A stretch of 38,488 nt of DNA, taken from IMG/VR virus record IMGVR_UViG_3300045119_000248, positions 1 through 38,488 of that record. The stretch is one strand, 5' to 3'. The notes under the pieces are model-generated. The model did no database searches and was not told the origin of the DNA. It saw only the letters and a list, made by a program, of their open reading frames with translations. Source of the DNA: a virus. A program made the translations under genes and the position numbers. How positions within the stretch are numbered: position 1 is the stretch's first letter; every line of letters starts with the position of its first letter. Shown one piece after another: positions 12,388 through 19,174 of the stretch.

Positions 12388-12809
12388 TTTCCACCTCCAA
12401 GAAGATCGGCCAGTAGGGCGGCTTTGTCCTTCGGTGCAGCCTCATCGGCGACCGCTATCGCGCCCTTCACCTTATCGGCCTGGGCCTGATCCGCGTCGTG
12501 CTGTGCCACAACGCCAGAATCGATCAGCACTTTGGCTTGGGCGGCCGTGACGGGGGTTCCGACCGCGGCAGTTGCCTTGATCCGGTTATCGACCGTGTTC
12601 GCATCCATGGCCGAAAGTGCGAGGCCGCCGGCCGTCATGCCCGCGGCAACGAGGTATTCGATCAGCGCTCCCGATTGCGTCGGATCGGCGTTCTTGGACG
12701 CGAGCCATGCGGCCAGCGCGCCACCAGCCGTGGTGAGACCGTGGTGGAGCAACTTGAGCAAGATGGTGCGGATAAAGCCCATCTGCAGGAGTTTGTGGAG
12801 GAATGTCAT
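12384..12809 (-). CDS. Holin-like protein, 141 aa
   Basis: The ATG at 12809 follows a GAGG-like sequence and is preferred over an upstream extension that runs through two other genes; an ATG at 12782 is an alternative. The N-terminal half has two hydrophobic helices (HGLTTAGGALAAWLASK and LIEYLVAAGMTAGGLALSAM), and the C-terminal half is Ala-rich, helical and charged (AAPKDKAALLADLLGGGK). The hydrophobic part resembles the Pam3-gp28-type putative phage holins. Position in the lysis block supports holin. Whether it or the gene at 13806 is the true holin is open. Confidence 0.55.
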   Translation of the reverse strand: MTFLHKLLQMGFIRTILLKLLHHGLTTAGGALAAWLASKNADPTQSGALIEYLVAAGMTAGGLALSAMDANTVDNRIKATAAVGTPVTAAQAKVLIDSGVVAQHDADQAQADKVKGAIAVADEAAPKDKAALLADLLGGGK

Positions 12810-12817
12810 TGATGGCC

Positions 12818-12916
12818 TCAGTGATGGTTGTTGAGGTAGTGGATGGCGCGGAAGATCGCTTCGGCGACGATCACTTCCGCAGCGAGGATCACGCTGATCC
12901 AGAAAAGCGTGCTCAA
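12818..12916 (-). CDS. Unannotated 32-aa single-helix membrane peptide
   Basis: A TTG-started frame of 32 codons: MSTLFWISVILAAEVIVAEA and a short tail ending in NNHH. The TTG overlaps the stop of the lipoprotein gene upstream (TTGA), and the stop lies eight bases before the next ATG. It has one clear transmembrane helix (residues 3-23), amphipathic by Glu residues. Too short for usual gene finders. The stop/start coupling and the lysis context make translation plausible; it could be a holin partner or pinholin-like peptide. Confidence 0.5.
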   Translation of the reverse strand: MSTLFWISVILAAEVIVAEAIFRAIHYLNNHH

Positions 12917-13326
12917 GGCGCACTCGCCGGATCGAGCACGAAATACGCCCCGCTTTTGTCGCCTTTGCGCCGCATACAGTTCGCAAGGAGACGCCGCTCG
13001 TCCTGCCCGAGCAGGTTCAGCTCGTTCAGCGCTTCACCGCTCGCACCAGCAACCACGCCGATCACCGGGGCCAGTGGGTTCACGGCGGCCGTAGGAGCCG
13101 TTGCCAGCCCTGCTTTCGCTCCAGCGGTCCCGACACTCGACAGGCTGAGAGACTGCCGTGCCTGCTGCGCGTAGACCCTGCACATCGCGAGATCGGCTCG
13201 GAACGAGGTCCAGTCCGTGATCTCGAATGTGATTGGGGCTGGAACGGGCTTTGTCGCGCATGCGCTCAGTGCGCAGGCGACGGCCGCGAGCGCGAGCCCA
13301 CGACCGCCATGCCTTGCACGGATCAT
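12913..13326 (-). CDS. Lipoprotein, 137 aa
   Basis: The ATG at 13326 overlaps the stop of the gene at 13323 (ATGA). Signal peptide GLALAAVACALSACATK carries a lipobox (LSAC), so it should be exported and lipid-modified. The mature part has a charged helical segment (SFRADLAMCRVYAQQARQ), a long small-residue hydrophobic stretch (AAVNPLAPVIGVVAGASGEA) of glycine-zipper type, and a CMRRKG motif near the end. Glycine-zipper lipoproteins interact with membranes. A role in envelope disruption during lysis is possible. Confidence 0.7.
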   Translation of the reverse strand: MIRARHGGRGLALAAVACALSACATKPVPAPITFEITDWTSFRADLAMCRVYAQQARQSLSLSSVGTAGAKAGLATAPTAAVNPLAPVIGVVAGASGEALNELNLLGQDERRLLANCMRRKGDKSGAYFVLDPASAP

Positions 13327-13670
13327 CCGACCGGAAGCTTGCTCTGGATGTAGTTGTAGGCGTTCTGCACGAGCGCCTGACCGTCGGCGACAAGGATCGG
13401 CTTGCCCGCGGCTTCAACGTCCTGCACGACAGACGCCACGGCGTTGCCGAACTTCTCCTGACCGGAAGCGATATTTTTAGCCTCGGCGATGACGGCATTG
13501 ATAGCCAGCGGCGCGGCGAAGGCCCAGAGCGCCTTGAGATCGGCCACGACGAGGGTTTCGGTCTGGGTGAAGAGTTCGACGGCATCCGTTTTGACCGTCG
13601 TCCAGGCGTTTTCGAAGAAGCCTTCGAGCTCGCTGAAAATGCCGGTGTTCGGCGTTGCGGGATTGGACAT
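13323..13670 (-). CDS. Hypothetical protein in the lysis block, 115 aa
   Basis: ATG at 13670 follows GGAG by seven bases and is preferred over the in-frame ATG two codons upstream. Begins MSNPATPNTGIFSELEGFFE. Mostly amphipathic helix with a hydrophobic centre (LWAFAAPLAINAVIAEAKN), not clearly transmembrane. Proteins of this composition sit next to holins in several alphaproteobacterial phages, but the function is not known. Coupled by ATGA to the lipoprotein. Confidence 0.65.
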   Translation of the reverse strand: MSNPATPNTGIFSELEGFFENAWTTVKTDAVELFTQTETLVVADLKALWAFAAPLAINAVIAEAKNIASGQEKFGNAVASVVQDVEAAGKPILVADGQALVQNAYNYIQSKLPVG

Positions 13671-13693
13671 ATTCATTCTCCGGGTTGACTGCC

Positions 13694-13786
13694 GCGCGGG
13701 ATGCGCAACATGGCTGAGCCGCCCCAGCTTTCAGGTGAGGGAAGATGGGCACCGTCAGCGCGGGATGCGCCGCCGGGGCGGCTCAG
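13694..13786 (-). other. Structured non-coding segment in the lysis block
   Basis: A 130-bp gap between two minus-strand genes holds a perfect 12-bp inverted repeat, CTGAGCCGCCCC at 13714-13725 and GGGGCGGCTCAG at 13775-13786, with a 49-nt loop, plus a perfect 13-bp direct repeat GCGCGGGATGCGC at 13694-13706 and 13758-13770. In RNA from either strand the inverted repeat would form a very stable stem. No T-run follows either arm, so it does not look like a standard intrinsic terminator. It may be a small RNA, an mRNA-processing hairpin or a protein-binding site. Confidence 0.5.
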
Positions 13787-13805
13787 AGATGTGGCGTGCG
13801 ATCTT

Positions 13806-14072
13806 TCATCGCGAAAGCCTTGCTTCGAGCTCTTTCAGGCGCTCCTCGAGGAGCTTGGCGGCCGGCTCGTCGTCCTTTTTCTTGATAAGGCCCAGGTAGC
13901 CCACGAGCGCGAGGTTCAGGAAGGCGCCGAGCAGGGGATAGATCTTCGTGTTGTCGGGCTTGTCAAAATAAAGTCCGACGCAGAGCGAGACTGTGATGAT
14001 CAGCATGCACGCTGACAGCGTGACGGTGACCCAGCGATCATTGGGCCAGTCCTTCACGGGTATTGCTTCCAA
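13806..14072 (-). CDS. Two-helix membrane protein, candidate holin, 88 aa
   Basis: Two transmembrane segments are visible: about residues 16-36 (VTLSACMLIITVSLCVGLYF) and 46-63 (LLGAFLNLALVGYLGL), followed by a Lys-rich turn (IKKKDDEP) and a short coiled coil (LLEERLKELEARLSR). This size and topology fit class II holins or related phage membrane proteins. It overlaps the end of the M15 endolysin gene by 19 bp, as expected for a lysis pair. Confidence 0.65.
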   Translation of the reverse strand: MEAIPVKDWPNDRWVTVTLSACMLIITVSLCVGLYFDKPDNTKIYPLLGAFLNLALVGYLGLIKKKDDEPAAKLLEERLKELEARLSR

Positions 14073-14449
14073 GGTAGTTGAAAATGGCCCCAGTCTTTGA
14101 AGCTGGTCCAGTCACCTCCCCATTCGAGCGAGATCAGGCATCGCGACGCGGCGGCTTTCACCTGAGCCGCAATCTTCCCGAACACCTCGGCCTCACGCCC
14201 CCGCGCGAAACTCACCTTGCCGTCGATAAGCGCCGCCACATCGACCGCGCACGACACGCCATCATTGTTCGGCAGATGGCGCGAATGCATCGTGGTCGAA
14301 TGGCCAGTCGCCACGGCCTGGCGCTCGGCCTCGATCGTGCGGATGCCATAGACGATTAGAAACGGCTGCGGTTCCTGCGCAGCGGCGCGCATCACCTTCG
14401 CTAGATCGGGGTGGACATGCGTGAGGAAGGCTTCCGAGCGGGCGTCCAT
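14054..14449 (-). CDS. M15-family peptidase endolysin (VanY/D-Ala-D-Ala type)
   Basis: A 131-residue zinc peptidase that would cut peptide cross-links in peptidoglycan. Motifs visible: YGIRTIEAERQAVATG, the metal-binding His/Asp pair in HSRHLPNNDGVSCAVDVAAL, and the C-terminal WGGDWTSFKDWGHFQL with the Glu/Asp and His ligands of the family. No signal peptide, so it needs a holin to cross the membrane. The ATG at 14449 follows GAGG by 12 bases and starts the family-typical MDARSEAFLTHVHPDL; the ATG at 14467 would put a 17-bp palindrome right on the ribosome-binding region. The two-helix membrane gene overlaps its 3' end. Confidence 0.85.
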   Translation of the reverse strand: MDARSEAFLTHVHPDLAKVMRAAAQEPQPFLIVYGIRTIEAERQAVATGHSTTMHSRHLPNNDGVSCAVDVAALIDGKVSFARGREAEVFGKIAAQVKAAASRCLISLEWGGDWTSFKDWGHFQLPWKQYP

Positions 14450-14468
14450 CACTACCGCATACCTCATT

Positions 14469-14485
14469 AGTCAATAGTATTGACT
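14469..14485. promoter_or_regulatory. 17-bp palindrome, candidate operator/promoter
   Basis: AGTCAATA-G-TATTGACT is a perfect inverted repeat lying between the divergent endolysin (-) and the small gene at 14539 (+). It contains TTGACT (14480-14485), a -35-like hexamer for the + gene; the matching -10 (TAGCGT-like, 17-18 bp later) is weak. A dyad over a -35 element is the usual form of a repressor site. No second copy was noticed in the window. Confidence 0.45.
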
Positions 14486-14538
14486 TTATCGCAATTCGCG
14501 TCGTAGCGTGCCCGCGCGTTCACAGGGCAGAACACACA

Positions 14539-14766
14539 ATGGCAGATAAGAGGGGTGCAGCGGCCGCAGGACCCGGCACGACAAAACCGCAGATGGACGA
14601 AGGCAAAAAGGTTGCCGCCATCATCACGCTCATTGGTCGATTAAATTTCCGGCTCTCTGATCACCAGGCCATCAATGAAGCCCGCATCGGGCTTGCTGAA
14701 TGGTCCGCGCTTCACGAGATCGCGCGCCAACCCGATGTCGCCAGGCCCGCGCACCCGCGTGAATAG
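14539..14766 (+). CDS. Small hypothetical protein, lone + strand gene in the late region, 75 aa
   Basis: The only supported plus-strand gene within the 27-kb minus-strand late block. Begins MADKRGAAAAGPGTTKPQMD, with a Gly/Ala/Pro-rich leader, then helices (EGKKVAAIITLIGRLNFRLS and HQAINEARIGLAEWSALHEI). An AGGG-like site lies about 11 bases upstream. Its own palindromic promoter region suggests independent expression, as in lysogeny-expressed moron genes. No family recognised. Confidence 0.55.
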   Translation: MADKRGAAAAGPGTTKPQMDEGKKVAAIITLIGRLNFRLSDHQAINEARIGLAEWSALHEIARQPDVARPAHPRE

Positions 14767-14816
14767 CGAGGCGTTGGCGGCCTTTGCAGTCTGAGGGTCT
14801 CCCGCTATTGAGATGA

Positions 14817-15815
14817 TTACATTCCCATGCCCATCATCATTCCAGAGCGCCCTGTCGGAGTGTACGTAAGAGCGAGAATTCCTTGGCCGCCTGTGCCGCC
14901 CGTGCCGTGCCCCGTTGCATTGTCGCCGCCCCCGGCGCCACCGCTGCCATACGTTCCAGCGTTGCCGCCATTACCTACCGCAGTTGCATTACCGCCGCCG
15001 CCGCCGCCGCCGCCGCAAACGCCGTGCGTCGAATCCCAATGGGTGTCACACCCGCCGTTGCCGCCAACCGCATCACCGACAAATGGTGCTCCACCACCAC
15101 CGCCGCCGCCTGCGGTTCCGTTCGTTGGAACGACGCCATTGGAACCGCCGGTCCCCTGTCCTGTTCCGGCAGGACCTTGGCCGCCGTTACCGCCTGCCGA
15201 GGCTGATCCCGTGCTTCCGGCGGTGGAGGACGCGCCTCTGGCGCCACCGCCGCCTCCGCCGCCTGCGGAAGCCGTAGCGCCGCCGCCGCCGCTTCCGCCA
15301 GACACCGAGCCACCTGAGCCGCCTCCGCCTGCACCGCCTCGCAGTGAAGCAGCCGAGCCGTTAGCCCCAGCGAACCCGGCTTTGAGATTTGATCCGGTTG
15401 ATGCGCCAGTCGTTCCAGCAGCGCCCTGCGTGGTCCCAGAAGCGTTTCGTCCGAAGTCGAGCGAGATGACGAGCGTGCCATCCGCATCCGTGAGTGTTGT
15501 GGCAACTTGCTGCGCGCTCGAAGAAATCTTGCATGGGACTGATGTGCCAGGGTATGCCGCGATGCGACCAGTCGGATTGTTCCTAGAACTTTGCCCGAAG
15601 ACGCCGCCGCCGCCGCCCGCGCCGCCCGAAGTGGCATTGACGCCAGATGAACCAGCACCGCCAGCGCCCAGCCCCTCAAGCAGATTGACAGGCCCCATAT
15701 CGACGGGGATCGCGCACGTTGTCGCGGCCGTGTCGGTGAAAAATACCTGCGCGGCTTGCGCTGATAGCGGCGCAAGCGCAAAGGCAAATGCGAGAAGGGT
15801 GCGCTTCAGCATCAT
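14817..15815 (-). CDS. Secreted glycine-rich protein, 332 aa
   Basis: A Sec-type signal peptide (LKRTLLAFAFALAPLSAQA, cleavage likely after AQA) precedes a chain very rich in Gly, Ala, Ser and Thr, with runs such as GGAGGGGSGGSVSGG and GGGGGGGNATA. The C terminus GGTGGQGILALTYTPTG matches the glycine-rich domain seen at the ends of phage tail fibres and adhesins, where Gly-rich sheets form polyglycine-II packing. Two cysteines flank CDTHWDSTHGVC. It follows another signal-peptide gene by four bases. A signal peptide is unusual for a virion part, so it may instead be exported to the host surface. Confidence 0.75.
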   Translation of the reverse strand: MMLKRTLLAFAFALAPLSAQAAQVFFTDTAATTCAIPVDMGPVNLLEGLGAGGAGSSGVNATSGGAGGGGGVFGQSSRNNPTGRIAAYPGTSVPCKISSSAQQVATTLTDADGTLVISLDFGRNASGTTQGAAGTTGASTGSNLKAGFAGANGSAASLRGGAGGGGSGGSVSGGSGGGGATASAGGGGGGGARGASSTAGSTGSASAGGNGGQGPAGTGQGTGGSNGVVPTNGTAGGGGGGGAPFVGDAVGGNGGCDTHWDSTHGVCGGGGGGGGNATAVGNGGNAGTYGSGGAGGGDNATGHGTGGTGGQGILALTYTPTGRSGMMMGMGM

Positions 15816-15819
15816 CAGC

Positions 15820-16779
15820 CTAGTCCTGCAAGAGGCTTGTGTCCAAACCGCTTGTGCAATTGGTTGAACCAGTCGGCGTGGTCGTCGCTGCGATTGTCAT
15901 GGCAACGCTGAAATTGAAATCCACTTTCAAATTCGCGCCGCCCAATGCAGGAACCGGCACAAAGAACAACGGCGCCGTCGAGCCGACCGTGACGTTCGCT
16001 GATGCCAGATTGAAGAATTGCAGGTAGCAGAACGATGAGTTGGAGTTCCCAATAATGTAGGTGCGCAGCTTTGTGGGGGAGGCATTAGCGGCGACTTTCG
16101 TGCTAGTCACGTTGCCTTCATAGGCCGTTGCCGCAGTTGCGTTGTTCTGCACCGGGAAGGTGCCCGCGTTTGTCACGGCCTGAGACGGTGGCGCCTGCAC
16201 GCTGGCGCTGATCTGCTTCAAGATTGAGACGATGCTGATCGGTGTCGCGTCGGTCGCTGCGGACTTCGCGTCCGCTTTCGCGCCGAGCGTGGCGTCGTTG
16301 CCATCCGGGATTGTTGTCGTAGTGCCAGAACCGAATGTTCCAACATCGTGATAATAGATGCTGATGCCGACACTCGGCGTTCCGGACGAGAGTGCGGATG
16401 CACGAACTCGCAACGTTGAAGCCTGGCCGACCGGGCAATTGAATGTACCATCTCCCGTCGCGGCACTTGCTGGCGTTGTGGATCCGACAAGCGCGCATGA
16501 GACGGGCGCGAATGTGGTGGCACCGTCCGCGCTCGCCTCGAAATTGAGCGTCCCGCTGAACGTTCCCGCCACCACAACGGACATCGCCGCAACGGAACCG
16601 CCCGTACTCTGCTGCACGAAAGAGCCAGCAGTTGGCGTTCCGCTTACAATGACGACGCTACCCTGCCCCGTTGACGTTGTGGTGCCAACATCCGCAGCCG
16701 TGATCGTCGCGGCAAGTGCTACGGCAGGAACACAAAGGAACAGCAGCGCGGCAAGACCGCGCTTCAGAAGAGTGAGCAT
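15820..16779 (-). CDS. Secreted structural-like protein, 319 aa
   Basis: Signal peptide KRGLAALLFLCVPAVALA (cleavage near AALA/ATIT) is followed by a Ser/Thr/Ala-rich beta-type chain. The C-terminal third (YIIGNSNSSFCYLQFFNLAS and AMTIAATTTPTGS) matches the end of phage virion-associated proteins of unknown function. It lies just after the second tailspike and just before the glycine-rich secreted protein, forming a pair of signal-peptide genes. Possible roles: tail-fibre accessory, surface adhesin or receptor-masking protein. Function unproven. Confidence 0.7.
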   Translation of the reverse strand: MLTLLKRGLAALLFLCVPAVALAATITAADVGTTTSTGQGSVVIVSGTPTAGSFVQQSTGGSVAAMSVVVAGTFSGTLNFEASADGATTFAPVSCALVGSTTPASAATGDGTFNCPVGQASTLRVRASALSSGTPSVGISIYYHDVGTFGSGTTTTIPDGNDATLGAKADAKSAATDATPISIVSILKQISASVQAPPSQAVTNAGTFPVQNNATAATAYEGNVTSTKVAANASPTKLRTYIIGNSNSSFCYLQFFNLASANVTVGSTAPLFFVPVPALGGANLKVDFNFSVAMTIAATTTPTGSTNCTSGLDTSLLQD

Positions 16780-16852
16780 GATGGCTCCTTAGATGTTTGA
16801 AGGCTTGTCGACCAGGGAGAGTGCTAAACGCCGCTGTAATGGCGAAGAGCCG

Positions 16853-19144
16853 TCAAGAATTCACCACTGCCCCCTCGAACTGCAGATATTGGGTGTTCTG
16901 TAGTGTCAGTGAGCCGCTGCCAGAGCCACGCTGGATGGTGCAAACGATCGTAACTGTAGGGGCGAGCTTAACCAGCGTATCAATCACAAGCTGGCCAGGA
17001 CCGCCGCTGGGCGGAACGAAAGTCTCGGTTTTGAATACCTGACCATCGCTTGTCGTCAGAATCAGAACCCATTCATCGCCAGCGGTTCCAGACACAAACC
17101 CAAGCGTCATTCGGATGCGGTAACTCCCGCGGATTGGCGCGATATAAACCCCCGTGGATTGATTGAAGGAGCCCGTGCCGTCAAACGTCGTGCTTGTGAA
17201 AGCGATTGTACTGATCCCGGCGCCGAAGACCTGACCAGCAGTCGGTTTCGCTGCAAACTGCGGAAAGCAGCTTGGTGCAACGTCCTTATCCCAGTCGTTG
17301 CCAACAGCGATCAGAGTTGATGCAACACCAGTATCGTTTTGCAGAACTGCGCCGGCGGTGTTGGTGGAGCGATTGGAACGTACACGGACATTTGCCGCAG
17401 AACTCCGCGTCCACACGTTCTTCTTGTGACAGCCATCAAAGTGATTTGCCACCACAGATAAAGCTGAACAACTATCCACTACAATGCCCGCGTCAATGCC
17501 GGTATCACCAAGAAATGTAACGCCATCAACAATACCATCGACATTCGCATTATTGAGGTAGATGGCGCGGGCTTCTGTGACTGTGTTGTCTTGAGTGTGA
17601 CCCCAGCTCTTTATAATGCCGCCACTAACATTCAAATTTGTCACGACGCCTTCAATGTGAATGCCATCGCCCTGCGAGTAGAAAATCTTTGGATTGTTGA
17701 TGTTGATGAGGTTCGATGAGATGGTGTTTCCTGTAAACACCTCGAATGCGTGCGCCTTTCCTGTCGCGCCATACGGACCTGATCCCGTCGGGTCATACTG
17801 GTAGCAATAGCAGATCGGGCTATCAAACGTCACACCATCTACGTCCGCGAGACTCTCGACTGTGATGAATGATCCAGTGCCGTCAACTTCCATATTGACG
17901 CGCGATACGCCAATTGAGCCGGAAACAGCATGAATGCCGTAGCGGCTGCCGAAGCAAACGACATCACTGATTTCTAATCCGGCAATCTTCGGCCTGCTCG
18001 ACCCAGCTATGTCATAGCGAAGGAACGCGCCGCTTACTGATGCTTGAAGCGTGAGCGCAAACGGCGTGACGTTGTTGATCGACGCGGCGACGGCTGGAGA
18101 GAACCAAATGCCCTTGATGAAGCAGACGGTCGCCGTGCCCTTGAGCAGATAGATGCCCGCGTCGATTGCCCAGAGGTTACAATTCTCGATGCGCCAGCCG
18201 CCGCTCTGCGGCGAGCCGCCATCGTTGATCTGGATGATCCGGTAGGCGTTGAAGACCGTGCAGTTCTCAAGAACGAAACGGATCGCGTTGTCATTCATGA
18301 AGAGCGCGGGATAAGCGATAACCGGACCGGCACTGGTCTGGTTCGGCCAATAGAAGGTGACCCCATCGAACGTGCAATCCGATCCAGGAGCAAACGGAGA
18401 CGCGGCCTGATTTGTGATCAGGATACGCGATCCAAGATCCGTCGCGGCGTTCGGACCTCCGGGATAAATTCCAGTGCCAACGATCTTGATGTTGGAGAGC
18501 GCTATCTGATTTGCGGTAGCGATGTTGTAGTCGCGCCGTTTCAGACTGACGATGCCAATGCCGTTCGTGGCCGCATATGCTACGGCAGCAACGAATGACG
18601 GGGTGTCATCGGACCCGTCAGATGCGACATAAAACATGTCCGGAAACACAGCAGTCACAGGAGAAAGCGAGAAACCGGTATAGACGATCTGCGCCTGGGC
18701 ATCCGTGAATATGACGTTCGCGCCGCTCGAAATTCCGCAATTGCGCGCCCATGTCGCAGGACTTTGCATCGTACTGTCGAGCGATAGCCCAACCTGCACG
18801 GGCCACGCTCCTATTGCGAGAACTTCTATCGAACCATCGATCCCGAGACGGCGAAGCTCGAAAGCATAATTTGTCGGGAAGATGGACTGCGTATCGACCT
18901 TCGGTATCTGCAGGCTAATGGCATTCAGTGCCGAGAACGAGAGCGGGCTGGCTGGGTCTGAAGAAAGGTATTCGACCTTGCTAATACTCTGATCGCGACA
19001 GACCAGAACAAGCGATGCGACGTCTCCCGCCGCGAAATTATGTGGCGTGTTCAGGTCGAAATCGAAGAACACGAAGTCAAACGAAAAATCCGCGTCCGTA
19101 TAGATCGGCGGCACTTTCACGATTGCAGGAACCGCAACGGTCAT
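16853..19144 (-). CDS. Tailspike 2, beta-helix (pectin-lyase-like) protein, 763 aa
   Basis: A 763-residue protein that probably binds or cuts host surface polysaccharide. The N-terminal 130 residues are a beta-sandwich (VKVPPIYTDADFSFDFVFFD) of the type that attaches to the tail. A right-handed beta-helix follows, starting at YVASDGSDDTPSFVAAVAYA and continuing through many short strand repeats (about 170-640). The C-terminal 110 residues look like a C1q/TNF-type trimerising jelly roll (GSYRIRMTLGFVSG, LQNTQYLQFEGAVV). It is 30 bp from the first tailspike. Active-site residues cannot be assigned from sequence alone. Confidence 0.8.
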   Translation of the reverse strand: MTVAVPAIVKVPPIYTDADFSFDFVFFDFDLNTPHNFAAGDVASLVLVCRDQSISKVEYLSSDPASPLSFSALNAISLQIPKVDTQSIFPTNYAFELRRLGIDGSIEVLAIGAWPVQVGLSLDSTMQSPATWARNCGISSGANVIFTDAQAQIVYTGFSLSPVTAVFPDMFYVASDGSDDTPSFVAAVAYAATNGIGIVSLKRRDYNIATANQIALSNIKIVGTGIYPGGPNAATDLGSRILITNQAASPFAPGSDCTFDGVTFYWPNQTSAGPVIAYPALFMNDNAIRFVLENCTVFNAYRIIQINDGGSPQSGGWRIENCNLWAIDAGIYLLKGTATVCFIKGIWFSPAVAASINNVTPFALTLQASVSGAFLRYDIAGSSRPKIAGLEISDVVCFGSRYGIHAVSGSIGVSRVNMEVDGTGSFITVESLADVDGVTFDSPICYCYQYDPTGSGPYGATGKAHAFEVFTGNTISSNLININNPKIFYSQGDGIHIEGVVTNLNVSGGIIKSWGHTQDNTVTEARAIYLNNANVDGIVDGVTFLGDTGIDAGIVVDSCSALSVVANHFDGCHKKNVWTRSSAANVRVRSNRSTNTAGAVLQNDTGVASTLIAVGNDWDKDVAPSCFPQFAAKPTAGQVFGAGISTIAFTSTTFDGTGSFNQSTGVYIAPIRGSYRIRMTLGFVSGTAGDEWVLILTTSDGQVFKTETFVPPSGGPGQLVIDTLVKLAPTVTIVCTIQRGSGSGSLTLQNTQYLQFEGAVVNS

Positions 19145-19174
19145 CGCAATGGTGCCCTTGTCTGTTCGGAAAAA

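Noticed and set aside
14766-14820. Intrinsic terminator between the convergent genes at 14539 and 14817
   Set aside because: Only a weak ATAGC/GCTAT pairing was found and no T-run.
14827-15867. Long proline-rich open frame on the + strand (about 346 codons)
   Set aside because: It is the mirror of the glycine-rich gene on the minus strand: GGC-rich codons read as Pro/Ala on the other strand. It has no start context or recognisable domain.
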